From NCBI GenBank assembly GCA_963791595.1, contig CAWBTF010000023.1:1-64000 (forward strand): a stretch of 64,000 nt of DNA, read 5' to 3'. Below the pieces are notes generated by a model. That model made no database searches, was not told the origin of the DNA, and saw only the letters and a list, made by a program, of their open reading frames with translations. Source of the stretch: JAEMQF01 sp963791595 (GTDB lineage: Bacteria; Pseudomonadota; Gammaproteobacteria; Burkholderiales; Burkholderiaceae_C). The position numbers and the translations under genes are program-made. Positions 1-8,201 of the stretch are shown piece after piece; position 1 is the first letter of the stretch, and the number at the start of each line of letters is the position of its first letter.

Positions 1-3
1 GTT

Positions 4-162
4 GAGGCTGTAGAAAAACCCCAATTCACCCGTCGCCTTGCAATGGAGACCAAAATCGACCTCTCAGATCGCGCTGTATTGAACGATCACGAGGTCGCCA
101 GGGGTTGAGTGACCCCCGCAACCGCACCCTCAACGGCGCGTTAGGGTTTTTTCTACAGCCTC
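4..162. repeat. Inverted repeat pair flanking about 120 bp
   Basis: Positions 4-21 (gaggctgtagaaaaaccc) reappear as the reverse complement at 144-162 with one extra T. The enclosed sequence has no convincing gene. Such an arrangement fits a small non-autonomous mobile element or the remains of insertion-sequence ends, but no transposase is visible and the left part of the region may be cut by the window edge. Confidence 0.6.
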
Positions 163-192
163 GTTAGGACTCTTTCTACAACCTCGTTAGGC
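139..192 (+). repeat. 23-bp tandem repeat ending in GTTAGGC
   Basis: The core cgttagg starts at 139, 162 and 185, exactly 23 bp apart, and the intervening bases (tttctaca.cct) are largely conserved. The last core reads GTTAGGC (186-192), and its reverse complement GCCTAAC closes the following gene at 874-880. This resembles the simple core sites that bound integron cassettes, but no full folded attC site was found, so only the repeat itself is certain. Confidence 0.65.
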
Positions 193-210
193 GTCAATCG
201 AAAGGAAGGC

Positions 211-879
211 ATGAAAATGGCACGCGTCCGGGTTGAGGGCTTTACCATCTCGCTTGACGGATACGGAGCTGGTCCGAATCAGGATATCAGCAATCCGCTC
301 GGCGTGGGCGGGACAGATTTGCACCAGTGGTTGGTCCCGACACGCACGTTGCAACGAACCTTATTTGGCGCCGACGGTGGCACAACGGGGATCGATGACG
401 ACTTCGCGGCGCGGGGTTTCAAGAATGTCGGCGCCTGGATTCTCGGAAGAAACATGTTCGGACCGATTCGCGGTTCCTGGCCCGACATGAACTGGAAGGG
501 CTGGTGGGGGGACAGCCCACCCTATCACGTTCCAACTTTCATCTTGACTCATCACGCGCGCCCGCCCATTCCGATGGAAGGCGGAACGACCTTTTACTTC
601 GTCACGGGCGGCATTCACGAGGCGCTTGACCGGGCGCGCGACGCAGCCAACGGAATGGATGTGCGAATTGGCGGTGGGCCTGGCACTATCCAGCAATATC
701 TTCGTGCGGGCCTCATCGATGAGCTGCACGTCGCTATCTCGCCGGTCCTGCTGGGCGGGGGAGAGCGACTGTTCGAGGGGATTGACGTGCGCGCTCTGGG
801 GTACGAATGCGTTCAGTTCGTTGCGTCGGAGAAAGCCACCCATGTGGTACTCCGGCGCCAAGGGAACAATGGCGCCTAA
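211..879 (+). CDS. RibD_C / dihydrofolate reductase-family protein
   Basis: Predicted NADPH-dependent reductase-like cytosolic protein of 222 residues. The N-terminus reads as a beta strand followed by SLDGY, and the C-terminal half carries the family signature GGGPGTIQQYLRAGLIDELH followed by a PVLLGGGERLF segment, which together identify the RibD C-terminal/dihydrofolate reductase superfamily. Members include riboflavin-pathway reductases and many proteins of unknown substrate, so the substrate here cannot be named. The start ATG is preceded by aaaggaaggc, a good ribosome-binding site. It lies immediately after the 23-bp repeats and faces a second, different member of the same superfamily. 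The GCCTAAC that includes its stop codon mirrors the GTTAGGC before it, hinting at cassette-like transfer, which remains speculative. Confidence 0.85.
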   Translation: MKMARVRVEGFTISLDGYGAGPNQDISNPLGVGGTDLHQWLVPTRTLQRTLFGADGGTTGIDDDFAARGFKNVGAWILGRNMFGPIRGSWPDMNWKGWWGDSPPYHVPTFILTHHARPPIPMEGGTTFYFVTGGIHEALDRARDAANGMDVRIGGGPGTIQQYLRAGLIDELHVAISPVLLGGGERLFEGIDVRALGYECVQFVASEKATHVVLRRQGNNGA

Positions 880-909
880 CCACCGGTTGTAGCGGACTGC
901 GCCGCGAGA

Positions 910-1440
<531 letters not shown>

Positions 1441-1557
1441 GCTCACTTCCTTTCCTTACGCGGTACATCCGCGCGGTTCTGGTTGCGTTGTGCAATCGGT
1501 TTTAAGCTCGATCGACTGATTTTTGCATGGGCGCGCGGTGCGGCCGCTGCACGCACC

Positions 1558-2814
1558 CTAGAGACCCGCCCTCCCCAACATCGCATGCAACAACACGTTG
1601 GCCCCGGCGCTCACGTGCTCGGGCAGTGCGTCTTCGATCTCGTTGTGGCTGATCCCGCCCTTGCAGGGGATGAAGATCATCGCGGTGGGAGCCAGCCGCG
1701 CCATGTAGACGGCGTCGTGCCCCGCGCCTGAGACGACGGGCATTTGGCTGTAGCCGAGCTGCTGAGCGGCTTGCGCGACCGCGTTTACGCAGTCGGCGTC
1801 GAAGGCCTGCGCCGGGTAACCAGACACCTGTTCGATGTGGATGGGCAGGCCCGTCTTGGCGGAGACGCGGGCCGCGCTGGCGCGCATGTCTTCATCCATC
1901 GCGTCGCACAGCGCATCGCTCGCGTTGCGCAGGTCGATCGAGAACTTCACGCGCCCGGGAATCACGTTGCGGCTGTTCGGGTGCACCTGCACCATGCCCA
2001 CCGTGCCGCGGCCGTGCGGGCCGTGGCGGTGGGCGCAGGCGACCACTTCCTGCATCAGCGCGGCGGCCACTTGCAATGCGTCCTGGCGCAACGCCATCGG
2101 CGTCGGGCCGGCGTGCGCTTCCATGCCGGTCACCGTGCAGTCGTACCAGCGGATGCCGAGCACACCGCTCACCACGCCGATCGTCGTGGCATGGTCTTCG
2201 AGCACCGGGCCTTGTTCGATGTGCGCCTCGAAGTAGCTGCCGATCGCGTGCTCGCCCGGCTCGTGCGGCCCCAGGTAGCCAATGCGCTCGAGCTCGTCCT
2301 TGACGCATCGGCCGTCGGCGTCGCGCGCCGCGTACGCGTGCTCGAGCGTGAACGCCTTGGCGAACACGCCCGAGCCCATCATCACCGGAACGAAGCGCGA
2401 GCCCTCCTCGTTGGTCCAGAACGCGACTTCGATCGGCGCTTCGGTCATCACGCCATGGTCGTTCAGCGTGCGCACCACTTCCAGGCCGGCGAGCACGCCA
2501 TAGTTGCCGTCGAACTTGCCGCCGGTGGGCTGGGTGTCGATGTGGCTGCCCGTCACCACCGGCGGCAGCTGGTCATTGCGCCCGGCGCGGCGCATGAAGG
2601 CGTTGCCGATCTTGTCGATGCGCACGCTCATGCCGGCTTCGGCGGCCCAGCGCAGCACCAGATCGCGGCCCTGTTTGTCCAGGTCGGTCAAGGCGAGGCG
2701 GCACACGCCTCCCTTGGGTGTCGCGCCTAGCTGCGCCAGCTCCATCAGCGAGTTCCACAGGCGAGCGCCGTCGATGCGCAGCCTCGATACGGTTTGTGCA
2801 GTGGATGAGTTCAT
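1558..2814 (-). CDS. N-carbamoyl-L-amino-acid hydrolase / allantoate amidohydrolase-like M20 enzyme
   Basis: Zinc-dependent cytosolic amidohydrolase of 418 residues, the usual size for the HyuC/AllC (hydantoinase/carbamoylase) family. The metal-binding motifs are clear: GSHIDTQPTGGKFDGNYG supplies the first His and the bridging Asp, and WTNEEGSRF supplies the catalytic Glu pair. AGHDAVYMA near the C-terminus matches the last conserved metal-binding segment. Members remove carbamoyl or ureido groups from N-carbamoyl amino acids, allantoate or ureidopropionate. It is the last gene of an operon that encodes a peptide-type ABC importer and an amidase and starts 10 bp after the amidase, so it probably acts on an imported amide or ureido compound. 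Exact substrate is not readable from sequence. Confidence 0.9.
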   Translation of the reverse strand: MNSSTAQTVSRLRIDGARLWNSLMELAQLGATPKGGVCRLALTDLDKQGRDLVLRWAAEAGMSVRIDKIGNAFMRRAGRNDQLPPVVTGSHIDTQPTGGKFDGNYGVLAGLEVVRTLNDHGVMTEAPIEVAFWTNEEGSRFVPVMMGSGVFAKAFTLEHAYAARDADGRCVKDELERIGYLGPHEPGEHAIGSYFEAHIEQGPVLEDHATTIGVVSGVLGIRWYDCTVTGMEAHAGPTPMALRQDALQVAAALMQEVVACAHRHGPHGRGTVGMVQVHPNSRNVIPGRVKFSIDLRNASDALCDAMDEDMRASAARVSAKTGLPIHIEQVSGYPAQAFDADCVNAVAQAAQQLGYSQMPVVSGAGHDAVYMARLAPTAMIFIPCKGGISHNEIEDALPEHVSAGANVLLHAMLGRAGL

Positions 2815-2824
2815 GGCTCCGCCT

Positions 2825-4003
2825 TCAACCGTCCAGGCGCTGCGCCAGGCGCACCAGGCTGCGGTCGCTGCCCGCGGGCCCGAGCAGCGAGATGCCGAGC
2901 GGCGCGCCGAGCCGCGTGGCCATCGGCAGCGTCAATTGCGGGAACCCGGCCAGCCCGGCGATGCACAACATGCGCGTCGCCGCGTTGCGGTAGTCCTCGA
3001 GCGCCGCGCCGTCGGTGGCCACGAGCGGGGCAACGTCGGGCATCGTCGGCAGCAGCAGCACGCCATCAGTCCCCAGCAGTTCGGTGAGCTGCGCGCGAAA
3101 GCGGGTGCGAAACGCCGCCGCCGTGGCGACCTGCTCGTCGCTGACGCCGCGCGCCCAGGCAAAACGCTCTGCGACGCCGGGCCCGAGCGGCGGGTTGAAG
3201 CGCTCGATCAGCGGCCCGTCGGTCTGCCACGCTTCGCGCCCTTGCAGGTAGCGAAAGCTCCAATACATCGCGTCGAAGCTCTCCAGCACCACGTTCACCG
3301 GCCGCGCGGCGCCGAGCGCCGACTCGATGCGCGCGCGTGCAGGAGCCAGCGCGTCGCGCACGTCGCTGCCGAGCAGGCCCCAGACTTCGGTGGGTGCCAA
3401 TAGACGCACCGCTTGCGGCAGCGGCGCGGCGTCCTCACCCAGCAGCACATCAGCCACTCGCGCGAACGTCGAGACATCGCGCGTGAACCAGCCGCAGGTG
3501 TCGAAACTCGGGCTCAAATCCATCGCGCCTTGCAGGCTCACGCGACCATGCGTGGGCCGCAGCCCGACCAGCCCGCAATGATTGGCCGGTGCGCGCACCG
3601 AGCCTCCGGTGTCGGTGCCCAGGGCAAAGTCGCACATGCGATTGCTGACGGCCGACGCCGAGCCCGACGACGAGCCTCCCGAGATGCGCTGCGGCGCGGC
3701 GCCGTTGATCGGCGACCCGAAATGAGCGTTCTGGCCGTTCATCAGGTACGCGAGTTCGTCGGTGATCGTCTTGCCGACAAAGCGCGCGCCCGCATCGAGC
3801 AGGCGCTGCACCGTGGGCGCCGTGCTCCGCTTGATACCCGACATCGCCAGCACGAAGGGCTGGCCGCCGCCCGTGGGGTAGCCGGCCACGTCGAACAGGT
3901 CTTTCACGCCGAACGTCAGGCCGGCCAGCGGACCGGTGCCGGCGCTGGCCACTGCAACGTCGGGGTAGGGCATGAAGGCGTGGGCGGGGTCGTGCAGCGG
4001 CAT
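2825..4003 (-). CDS. Amidase signature-family enzyme
   Basis: Amidase of 392 residues with the Ser-cisSer-Lys catalytic triad: FGVKDLFD holds the Lys, GGSSSGSASAV the cis-Ser and GTDTGGSVRAPA the nucleophilic Ser region. It hydrolyses carboxamides to acid plus ammonia; substrate unknown. The start ATG (MPLHDPAHAF) is chosen because amidase homology begins there. The reading frame stays open upstream into the preceding ABC ATPase gene and would encode a 739-residue chimera, but this is an effect of a frameshift near the end of that gene (see it), not a real fusion. At about 390 residues it is slightly shorter than many amidases. It belongs to the importer operon and is followed by the M20 carbamoylase-like gene. 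Confidence 0.85.
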   Translation of the reverse strand: MPLHDPAHAFMPYPDVAVASAGTGPLAGLTFGVKDLFDVAGYPTGGGQPFVLAMSGIKRSTAPTVQRLLDAGARFVGKTITDELAYLMNGQNAHFGSPINGAAPQRISGGSSSGSASAVSNRMCDFALGTDTGGSVRAPANHCGLVGLRPTHGRVSLQGAMDLSPSFDTCGWFTRDVSTFARVADVLLGEDAAPLPQAVRLLAPTEVWGLLGSDVRDALAPARARIESALGAARPVNVVLESFDAMYWSFRYLQGREAWQTDGPLIERFNPPLGPGVAERFAWARGVSDEQVATAAAFRTRFRAQLTELLGTDGVLLLPTMPDVAPLVATDGAALEDYRNAATRMLCIAGLAGFPQLTLPMATRLGAPLGISLLGPAGSDRSLVRLAQRLDG

Positions 4004-4053
4004 GGTGGGCCTCGTTCGGGAAGGGTCAGTCTGTGCGGTCTGAAAGTTCGCGA

Positions 4054-5044
4054 TCAGCGCAGCGTCGCGATCGCCTCGGTTCGCACGCAGCGCGCGCTGT
4101 GGGCGGGGCCCAGGTGCAACGACGCCGGGTGGTCCGGCGCGGCAGACGTCCAACGCATGCGGGCAGCGTTCGGCGAACGCGCAGCCGGGCGGCAGCGCGG
4201 CCAGGTCGGGCGGTGCGCCGCCGATCGTCTCGAGCCGCGCGCCTTGCGCCAGCGCACCTTGCGCGCGGCTCTTCAGCAGCGCCATCGTGTACGGGTGGCG
4301 CGGCGCGCGCATCAGCGTCGCGGCAGGGCCCTCTTCGACGATGCGCCCGGCGTACATCACGGCAATGCGGTCGGCGACTTCGATCGCGGCGCCGATGTCG
4401 TGCGTGACGAAGATCACCGACAAGCCCATTTCGCGTTGCAGCTCGCGCAGCAGCAGCAGGATTTGAATTTGCACGGTGGCGTCGAGCGCTGTGGTCGGCT
4501 CGTCGGCGAGCAGCAGTTGCGGATGGCAACTGAGCGCGAGCGCGATCATCGCGCGCTGGCGCATGCCGCCGCTCATCTCGTGCGGGTAGGCGTCCAGGCG
4601 CCGTTCGGGGCTCGGAATGCGCACGCGCTCGAACAGTTGCAGCGCCCGCTGGCGCGCCGCGGTTTCGCTCAGCGGCTCGTGGCGGCGGATGGCTTCAACG
4701 ATTTGCGCGCCCAGCGTGTAGACAGGGTCGAGCGCGAGCAGCGGCTCCTGAAAAATCATCGCCGCGACCTTGCCGCGGAATTGAGCCAACGCCGACGGCG
4801 ACAGCGCCAGCACGTCGTGCTCGCCTACGCGAATGTGGCCGCCGATCTGGGTGCGCCGCGGTGCATGCAGGCGCAGCAGCGAGCGCAGCGTGACGCTCTT
4901 GCCCGAGCCCGACTCGCCGATCAATGCGACGACTTCGCCACGCCGCACCTGCAGGTCGACTCCGCCGACGGCGTGCACCGGCTTGCGACCCCCGGTGAAG
5001 GTGACCGTGAGGTTGCGGATGTCGACGAAGGGGGCGTCGGTCAT
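4054..5044 (-). CDS. dppD: Peptide/opine-type ABC transporter ATP-binding protein DppD (frameshifted near 3' end)
   Basis: Cytoplasmic ATPase of a peptide/nickel/opine-type importer. Walker A is GESGSGKS, the signature is MSGGMRQRAMIALAL, Walker B LLLADEPTTALD, and the DppD-type cysteine tail CAFAERCPHALDVC is present. Around position 4125 the frame is lost: the N-terminal frame runs on into the amidase, whereas another frame restores the expected tail GPAHSARCVRTEAIATLR followed by a stop at 4054. This gives the normal length of about 330 residues, so a single-base error is likely. The start overlaps the dppF stop as ATGA. Together with dppF it powers the two permeases upstream. Confidence 0.85.
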
Positions 5045-6060
5045 GGCTGATGCACTGACGGGCTAGCCGGCGCCGCACTGTGCCCACTGCCCGGCTCGTG
5101 CATCAGGCACGCCACCGGGTGCCCCGCCGCGCCGCCCGTGAGGGTGGGCATGCGGCTCGCGCACACGGCCTGCGCGTGCGCGCAGCGCGTGTGAAAGCGG
5201 CAGCCCGAAGGCGGGTCGATGGGGTTCGGCGGGTCGCCCGCGAGCGGCGGCTGCTCGATGCGCTTGTCGGGGTCCAGCGTCGGGATCGACGACAGCAGCG
5301 CGCGCGTGTACGGATGGCGCGGCGCTTCGAACAGATCTTCGCTCGCGCCGATCTCGACGATCTGGCCGAGGTACATCACCATCACGCGGTTCGAGATGCA
5401 GCGCACCACGTTCAGGTCGTGGCTGATGAAGATGTAGGTCAGGCCGAATTCGTCTTTCAGATCGAGCAGCAGGTTGAGCACCTGCGCTTCGACCGATTTG
5501 TCGAGCGCCGACACCGGCTCGTCGAGAACGATCAGGCGCGGCTGCAACGCGAGCGCGCGCGCGATGTTGACGCGCTGGCGTTGCCCGCCCGACAGTTCAT
5601 GCGGGTAGCGTTCGGCAAAGCGGCGCGGCTCCAGGCCCACGCGCGCGAGCAGGTCGCGGGCGCGTTCGATCGCCTGCGCTTTCGGCACGCCGTGCACCTG
5701 CGGCGCGAAGGCGACGCTGTCTTCGATCGTCAGGCGCGGGTTCAGCGACGCATAACTGTCCTGGAACACCATCTGCGTCTGGCGGCGAAACTCCTTGAGC
5801 GGCAGCTCGCGCGTGCCGACGCCGCGCGCGTCGAACACGATTTCGCCGCGGTCGGATTGAATCAAATGCATCAGCAGCCGCGCCGTCGTGCTCTTGCCGC
5901 AGCCCGATTCGCCCACGACGCCGAGCGTCTCGCCGGCATGCACGGAGAAGCTCACGCCGTCGACCGCGCGCACCGCGTGCCTGGCGGCACCGAAGCCGGC
6001 GTGCTTGAGCGGGAAGTGCTTGACGAGGCCGCGCACGTCGAGCAGTGGCGTGGCGTTCAT
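5041..6060 (-). CDS. dppF: Peptide/opine-type ABC transporter ATP-binding protein DppF
   Basis: Second ATPase of the importer, 339 residues, normal length. It has Walker A GESGCGKS, a Q-loop in QTQMVFQDSYASLNPR typical of OppF/DppF, signature LSGGQRQRVNIARAL, Walker B LIVLDEPVSALD and the cysteine-containing C-terminal region GCRFHTRCAHAQAVC. The start MNATPLLDVRG is chosen by homology; the open frame upstream overlaps the permease gene and is not coding. It starts 8 bp after the dppC stop and ends overlapping the dppD start, consistent with translational coupling. Confidence 0.93.
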   Translation of the reverse strand: MNATPLLDVRGLVKHFPLKHAGFGAARHAVRAVDGVSFSVHAGETLGVVGESGCGKSTTARLLMHLIQSDRGEIVFDARGVGTRELPLKEFRRQTQMVFQDSYASLNPRLTIEDSVAFAPQVHGVPKAQAIERARDLLARVGLEPRRFAERYPHELSGGQRQRVNIARALALQPRLIVLDEPVSALDKSVEAQVLNLLLDLKDEFGLTYIFISHDLNVVRCISNRVMVMYLGQIVEIGASEDLFEAPRHPYTRALLSSIPTLDPDKRIEQPPLAGDPPNPIDPPSGCRFHTRCAHAQAVCASRMPTLTGGAAGHPVACLMHEPGSGHSAAPASPSVHQP

Positions 6061-6068
6061 GGCCGCGC

Positions 6069-6995
6069 TCACGACTTGATCTCCATCGCCGAGCGCAGCC
6101 CGTCGGACAGCAAGTTGAAGCCGATCGAGGTGATGAAAATCATCGCGCCGGGCAGCGCCGCGATCCACGGCTGCGCGTAGATCGCCGTGCGCAGCGTATT
6201 GAGCATCAGGCCCCATTCGGGCTCGGGCGGTTTGGTGCCCAAGCCCAGAAAGCTCAACCCCGACGCGAGGATCATCGACACCGCGATCAGGCTCGTCGCA
6301 TACACGAACACGGGCCCGAGCACGTTGCCGAGCACGTGCACGCGAACGATGGTGAAGGCGTTGGCGCCCGAGGCGCGCGCGGCTTCGACGAAGTCGCGGC
6401 CGCGGATCTGCGTGGTCACGCTCTCGGCGACGCGCGCGATCGGCGGAATGAACACGACGGTGAGCGAGATCAGCGAGTTCGTGACGCCTGCGCCGAGCGC
6501 GCCGGACAGCGCAATCGCGAGCAGCACCGAGGGGAACGCGTAGAACACGTCGATAGTTCGCATCGTCACCGTGTTCAGCCAACCGCCCGCGTACCCCGCG
6601 GCGATGCCGATCGACGAGCCGATGACAAACGCCATCACGACCGGCGTGATACCCATGAACAGCGACAGGCGCGTGCCCACCATCAACCGCGTCAGCATGT
6701 CGCGGCCGAGTTCATCGGTGCCCAGCGGATGGCCGGCAAAGCCGATGGGCTTGAGGCGCTTGAGCATCGAAGACGCATAGGGGTCGGCGGGCGCGATCGA
6801 CGCGCCGAACACCGCAAGAACGAGCAGTCCGAGGATCATGAGTGCCGCGAACATCGCGACCCGGTCGCGCGAGAAGCGGCGGGCGACGGTTTCCCAATAG
6901 CCGGCTGAGCGCTCGAAGGGGAGCGCGGGGATCTTGCTGGGGTCCACGGTGACGTTCAGCATCATCTGTGTGTCAGCGGCTGTGCTGCGTGTCAC
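6069..6995 (-). CDS. dppC: Peptide/opine-type ABC transporter permease DppC
   Basis: Inner-membrane permease of 308 residues. An N-terminal cytosolic stretch is followed by about six hydrophobic segments (first VAMFAALMILGLLVLAVFG). The motif HPLGTDELGRDMLTRLM is diagnostic for the DppC/OppC subunit, and the EAA loop is recognisable in RDFVEAARASGANAFTI. It pairs with the DppB-like subunit encoded upstream; the two genes are separated by about 180 bp that contain a long hairpin. Confidence 0.93.
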   Translation of the reverse strand: MTRSTAADTQMMLNVTVDPSKIPALPFERSAGYWETVARRFSRDRVAMFAALMILGLLVLAVFGASIAPADPYASSMLKRLKPIGFAGHPLGTDELGRDMLTRLMVGTRLSLFMGITPVVMAFVIGSSIGIAAGYAGGWLNTVTMRTIDVFYAFPSVLLAIALSGALGAGVTNSLISLTVVFIPPIARVAESVTTQIRGRDFVEAARASGANAFTIVRVHVLGNVLGPVFVYATSLIAVSMILASGLSFLGLGTKPPEPEWGLMLNTLRTAIYAQPWIAALPGAMIFITSIGFNLLSDGLRSAMEIKS

Positions 6996-7031
6996 CCCGG
7001 CGTCCGAGCGGCGCGGCAGGCGGCACCCGGC

Positions 7032-7088
7032 GGGGGCTCATGCTGGAGCGGTCTCCGCTTCGCTCCGACCGCCACAGCATGAGCCCCC
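7032..7088. repeat. Long imperfect hairpin between dppB and dppC
   Basis: A perfect 14-bp inverted repeat (gggggctcatgctg at 7032-7045 and its complement at 7075-7088) is extended by a further 6-bp pair (7048-7053 with 7067-7072) to make a stem of about 20 bp with a GC-rich loop. It lies inside an operon where neighbouring genes are otherwise almost contiguous. It may be a REP-type repeat, a partial terminator or an mRNA-stability element that lowers downstream expression; there is no T-run. Confidence 0.75.
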
Positions 7089-7177
7089 TGCGGGCCCCTG
7101 CCCGTAGCGCCTGCCACGCCGCGCTGAAGCCGAAGCCGAAGCCGCGCCGATGATTGCAAACAAGGAATCCACCCACC

Positions 7178-8131
7178 TCACCCTCGCGAAATCCGCGGAT
7201 CAAGAACGCTCTGCACCACATCCACCACGAGGTTGAGCACCACGAAAAACATCGCGAGCACAAGAATCGTCCCCTGCAGCAGCGGCAAATCGCGCTGAAA
7301 GATCGCCGAGTTCAACAGGAAGCCGGTGCCAGGCCAGGAGAACACGGTCTCAATCAGGATCGAGCCGCCGAGCAGGTAGCCGAGTTGCAGGCCCATCACC
7401 GCCAGCGCGGTGGGCGCGGCGTTCTTCACGACATGCATGAAGATGCCCAGATCGGTGAGGCCCTTGGCGCGCAGGCCGACGATGAACTCCTGCGCCAGGA
7501 TGTCGGCCACCAGCGCGCGAACGGTGCGCGCGATGATGCCCATCGGGATCACGCTCATCGTCACCGCCGGCAGGATCAGGTGCTTCAGGTGCTCCCAGTT
7601 CCACAGCCAGTCGGCCGACCCGCCCGGCCCCGCGCCGCCCGGCGGCAGCCACATCAGGATCGACGAGAACACGATCACCATCACCATGCCCAGCCAGTAA
7701 TGCGGAACGCTCACGCCGAGCACCGCGGTGATCGACGCGGCCTTGTCGACCCACGAGTTCTGGAAGTAGCCGGCGACGAAGCCGAACAGGCTGCCGAAAG
7801 CGAAGCCGATGAGCGTGGCGAACACGGCCAGGCGCAGCGTATTGCCGACCGCCTTGAACACTTCGTCGGCAACGGCGCGGCCGGTGGCAATCGACGTGCC
7901 CAGGTCGCCCTGCACGGCGCGCCACACCCAGCCGGCGAATTGCTCCGGGTAACTGCGGTCGAAGCCGTAGAGCTTGCGCAGTTGCGCCTGCAGCTCGCCC
8001 GACGCATCGGGCGGCAGGATCGACACGAGCGGATCGCCCGGCGCCAGGTGCACGAGCGCGAAGCAGACGATCGCCACGCCCAGCATGATGGGCAGCGTGT
8101 AGAGCAGGCGGCGCAGCAGGAAGGCGATCAC
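7178..8131 (-). CDS. dppB: Peptide/opine-type ABC transporter permease DppB
   Basis: Inner-membrane permease of 317 residues with the family's N-terminal membrane segment (LLRRLLYTLPIMLGVAIVCF), the HLAPGDP motif that follows it, a large periplasmic loop, and the coupling EAA region near ILAQEFIVGLRAKGL. The C-terminus ends DPRISRG, typical of DppB. It works with DppC as the transmembrane channel. It follows the binding-protein gene by 70 bp containing a short REP-like palindrome. Confidence 0.93.
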   Translation of the reverse strand: MIAFLLRRLLYTLPIMLGVAIVCFALVHLAPGDPLVSILPPDASGELQAQLRKLYGFDRSYPEQFAGWVWRAVQGDLGTSIATGRAVADEVFKAVGNTLRLAVFATLIGFAFGSLFGFVAGYFQNSWVDKAASITAVLGVSVPHYWLGMVMVIVFSSILMWLPPGGAGPGGSADWLWNWEHLKHLILPAVTMSVIPMGIIARTVRALVADILAQEFIVGLRAKGLTDLGIFMHVVKNAAPTALAVMGLQLGYLLGGSILIETVFSWPGTGFLLNSAIFQRDLPLLQGTILVLAMFFVVLNLVVDVVQSVLDPRISRG

Positions 8132-8168
8132 GAAGTCCGGGACCCAGGGCGAAAGGCTGACGGTGGAC

Positions 8169-8184
8169 CCCGGCCTGCGCCGGG
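8169..8184. repeat. REP-like palindrome (cccggc-ctgc-gccggg)
   Basis: A 6-bp stem with a 4-base loop inside the context ggaccccggcctgcgccggg, which resembles short extragenic palindromes common in proteobacterial genomes. It sits in the gap between the binding-protein gene and dppB. It could attenuate transcription after the abundantly needed binding protein. Confidence 0.55.
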
Positions 8185-8201
8185 ATGACGCTGCGGGTGC
8201 G

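Noticed and set aside
2825..5044. Natural fusion of an ABC ATPase to an amidase
   Set aside because: An alternative frame gives the normal ATPase C-terminus and stop at 4054, and the amidase has its own start; a single indel explains the open frame.
3413..5050. Long plus-strand open frame of over 500 codons across dppD and the amidase
   Set aside because: Low-complexity Arg/Ala/Gly/His translation on the opposite strand of two clearly recognised genes.
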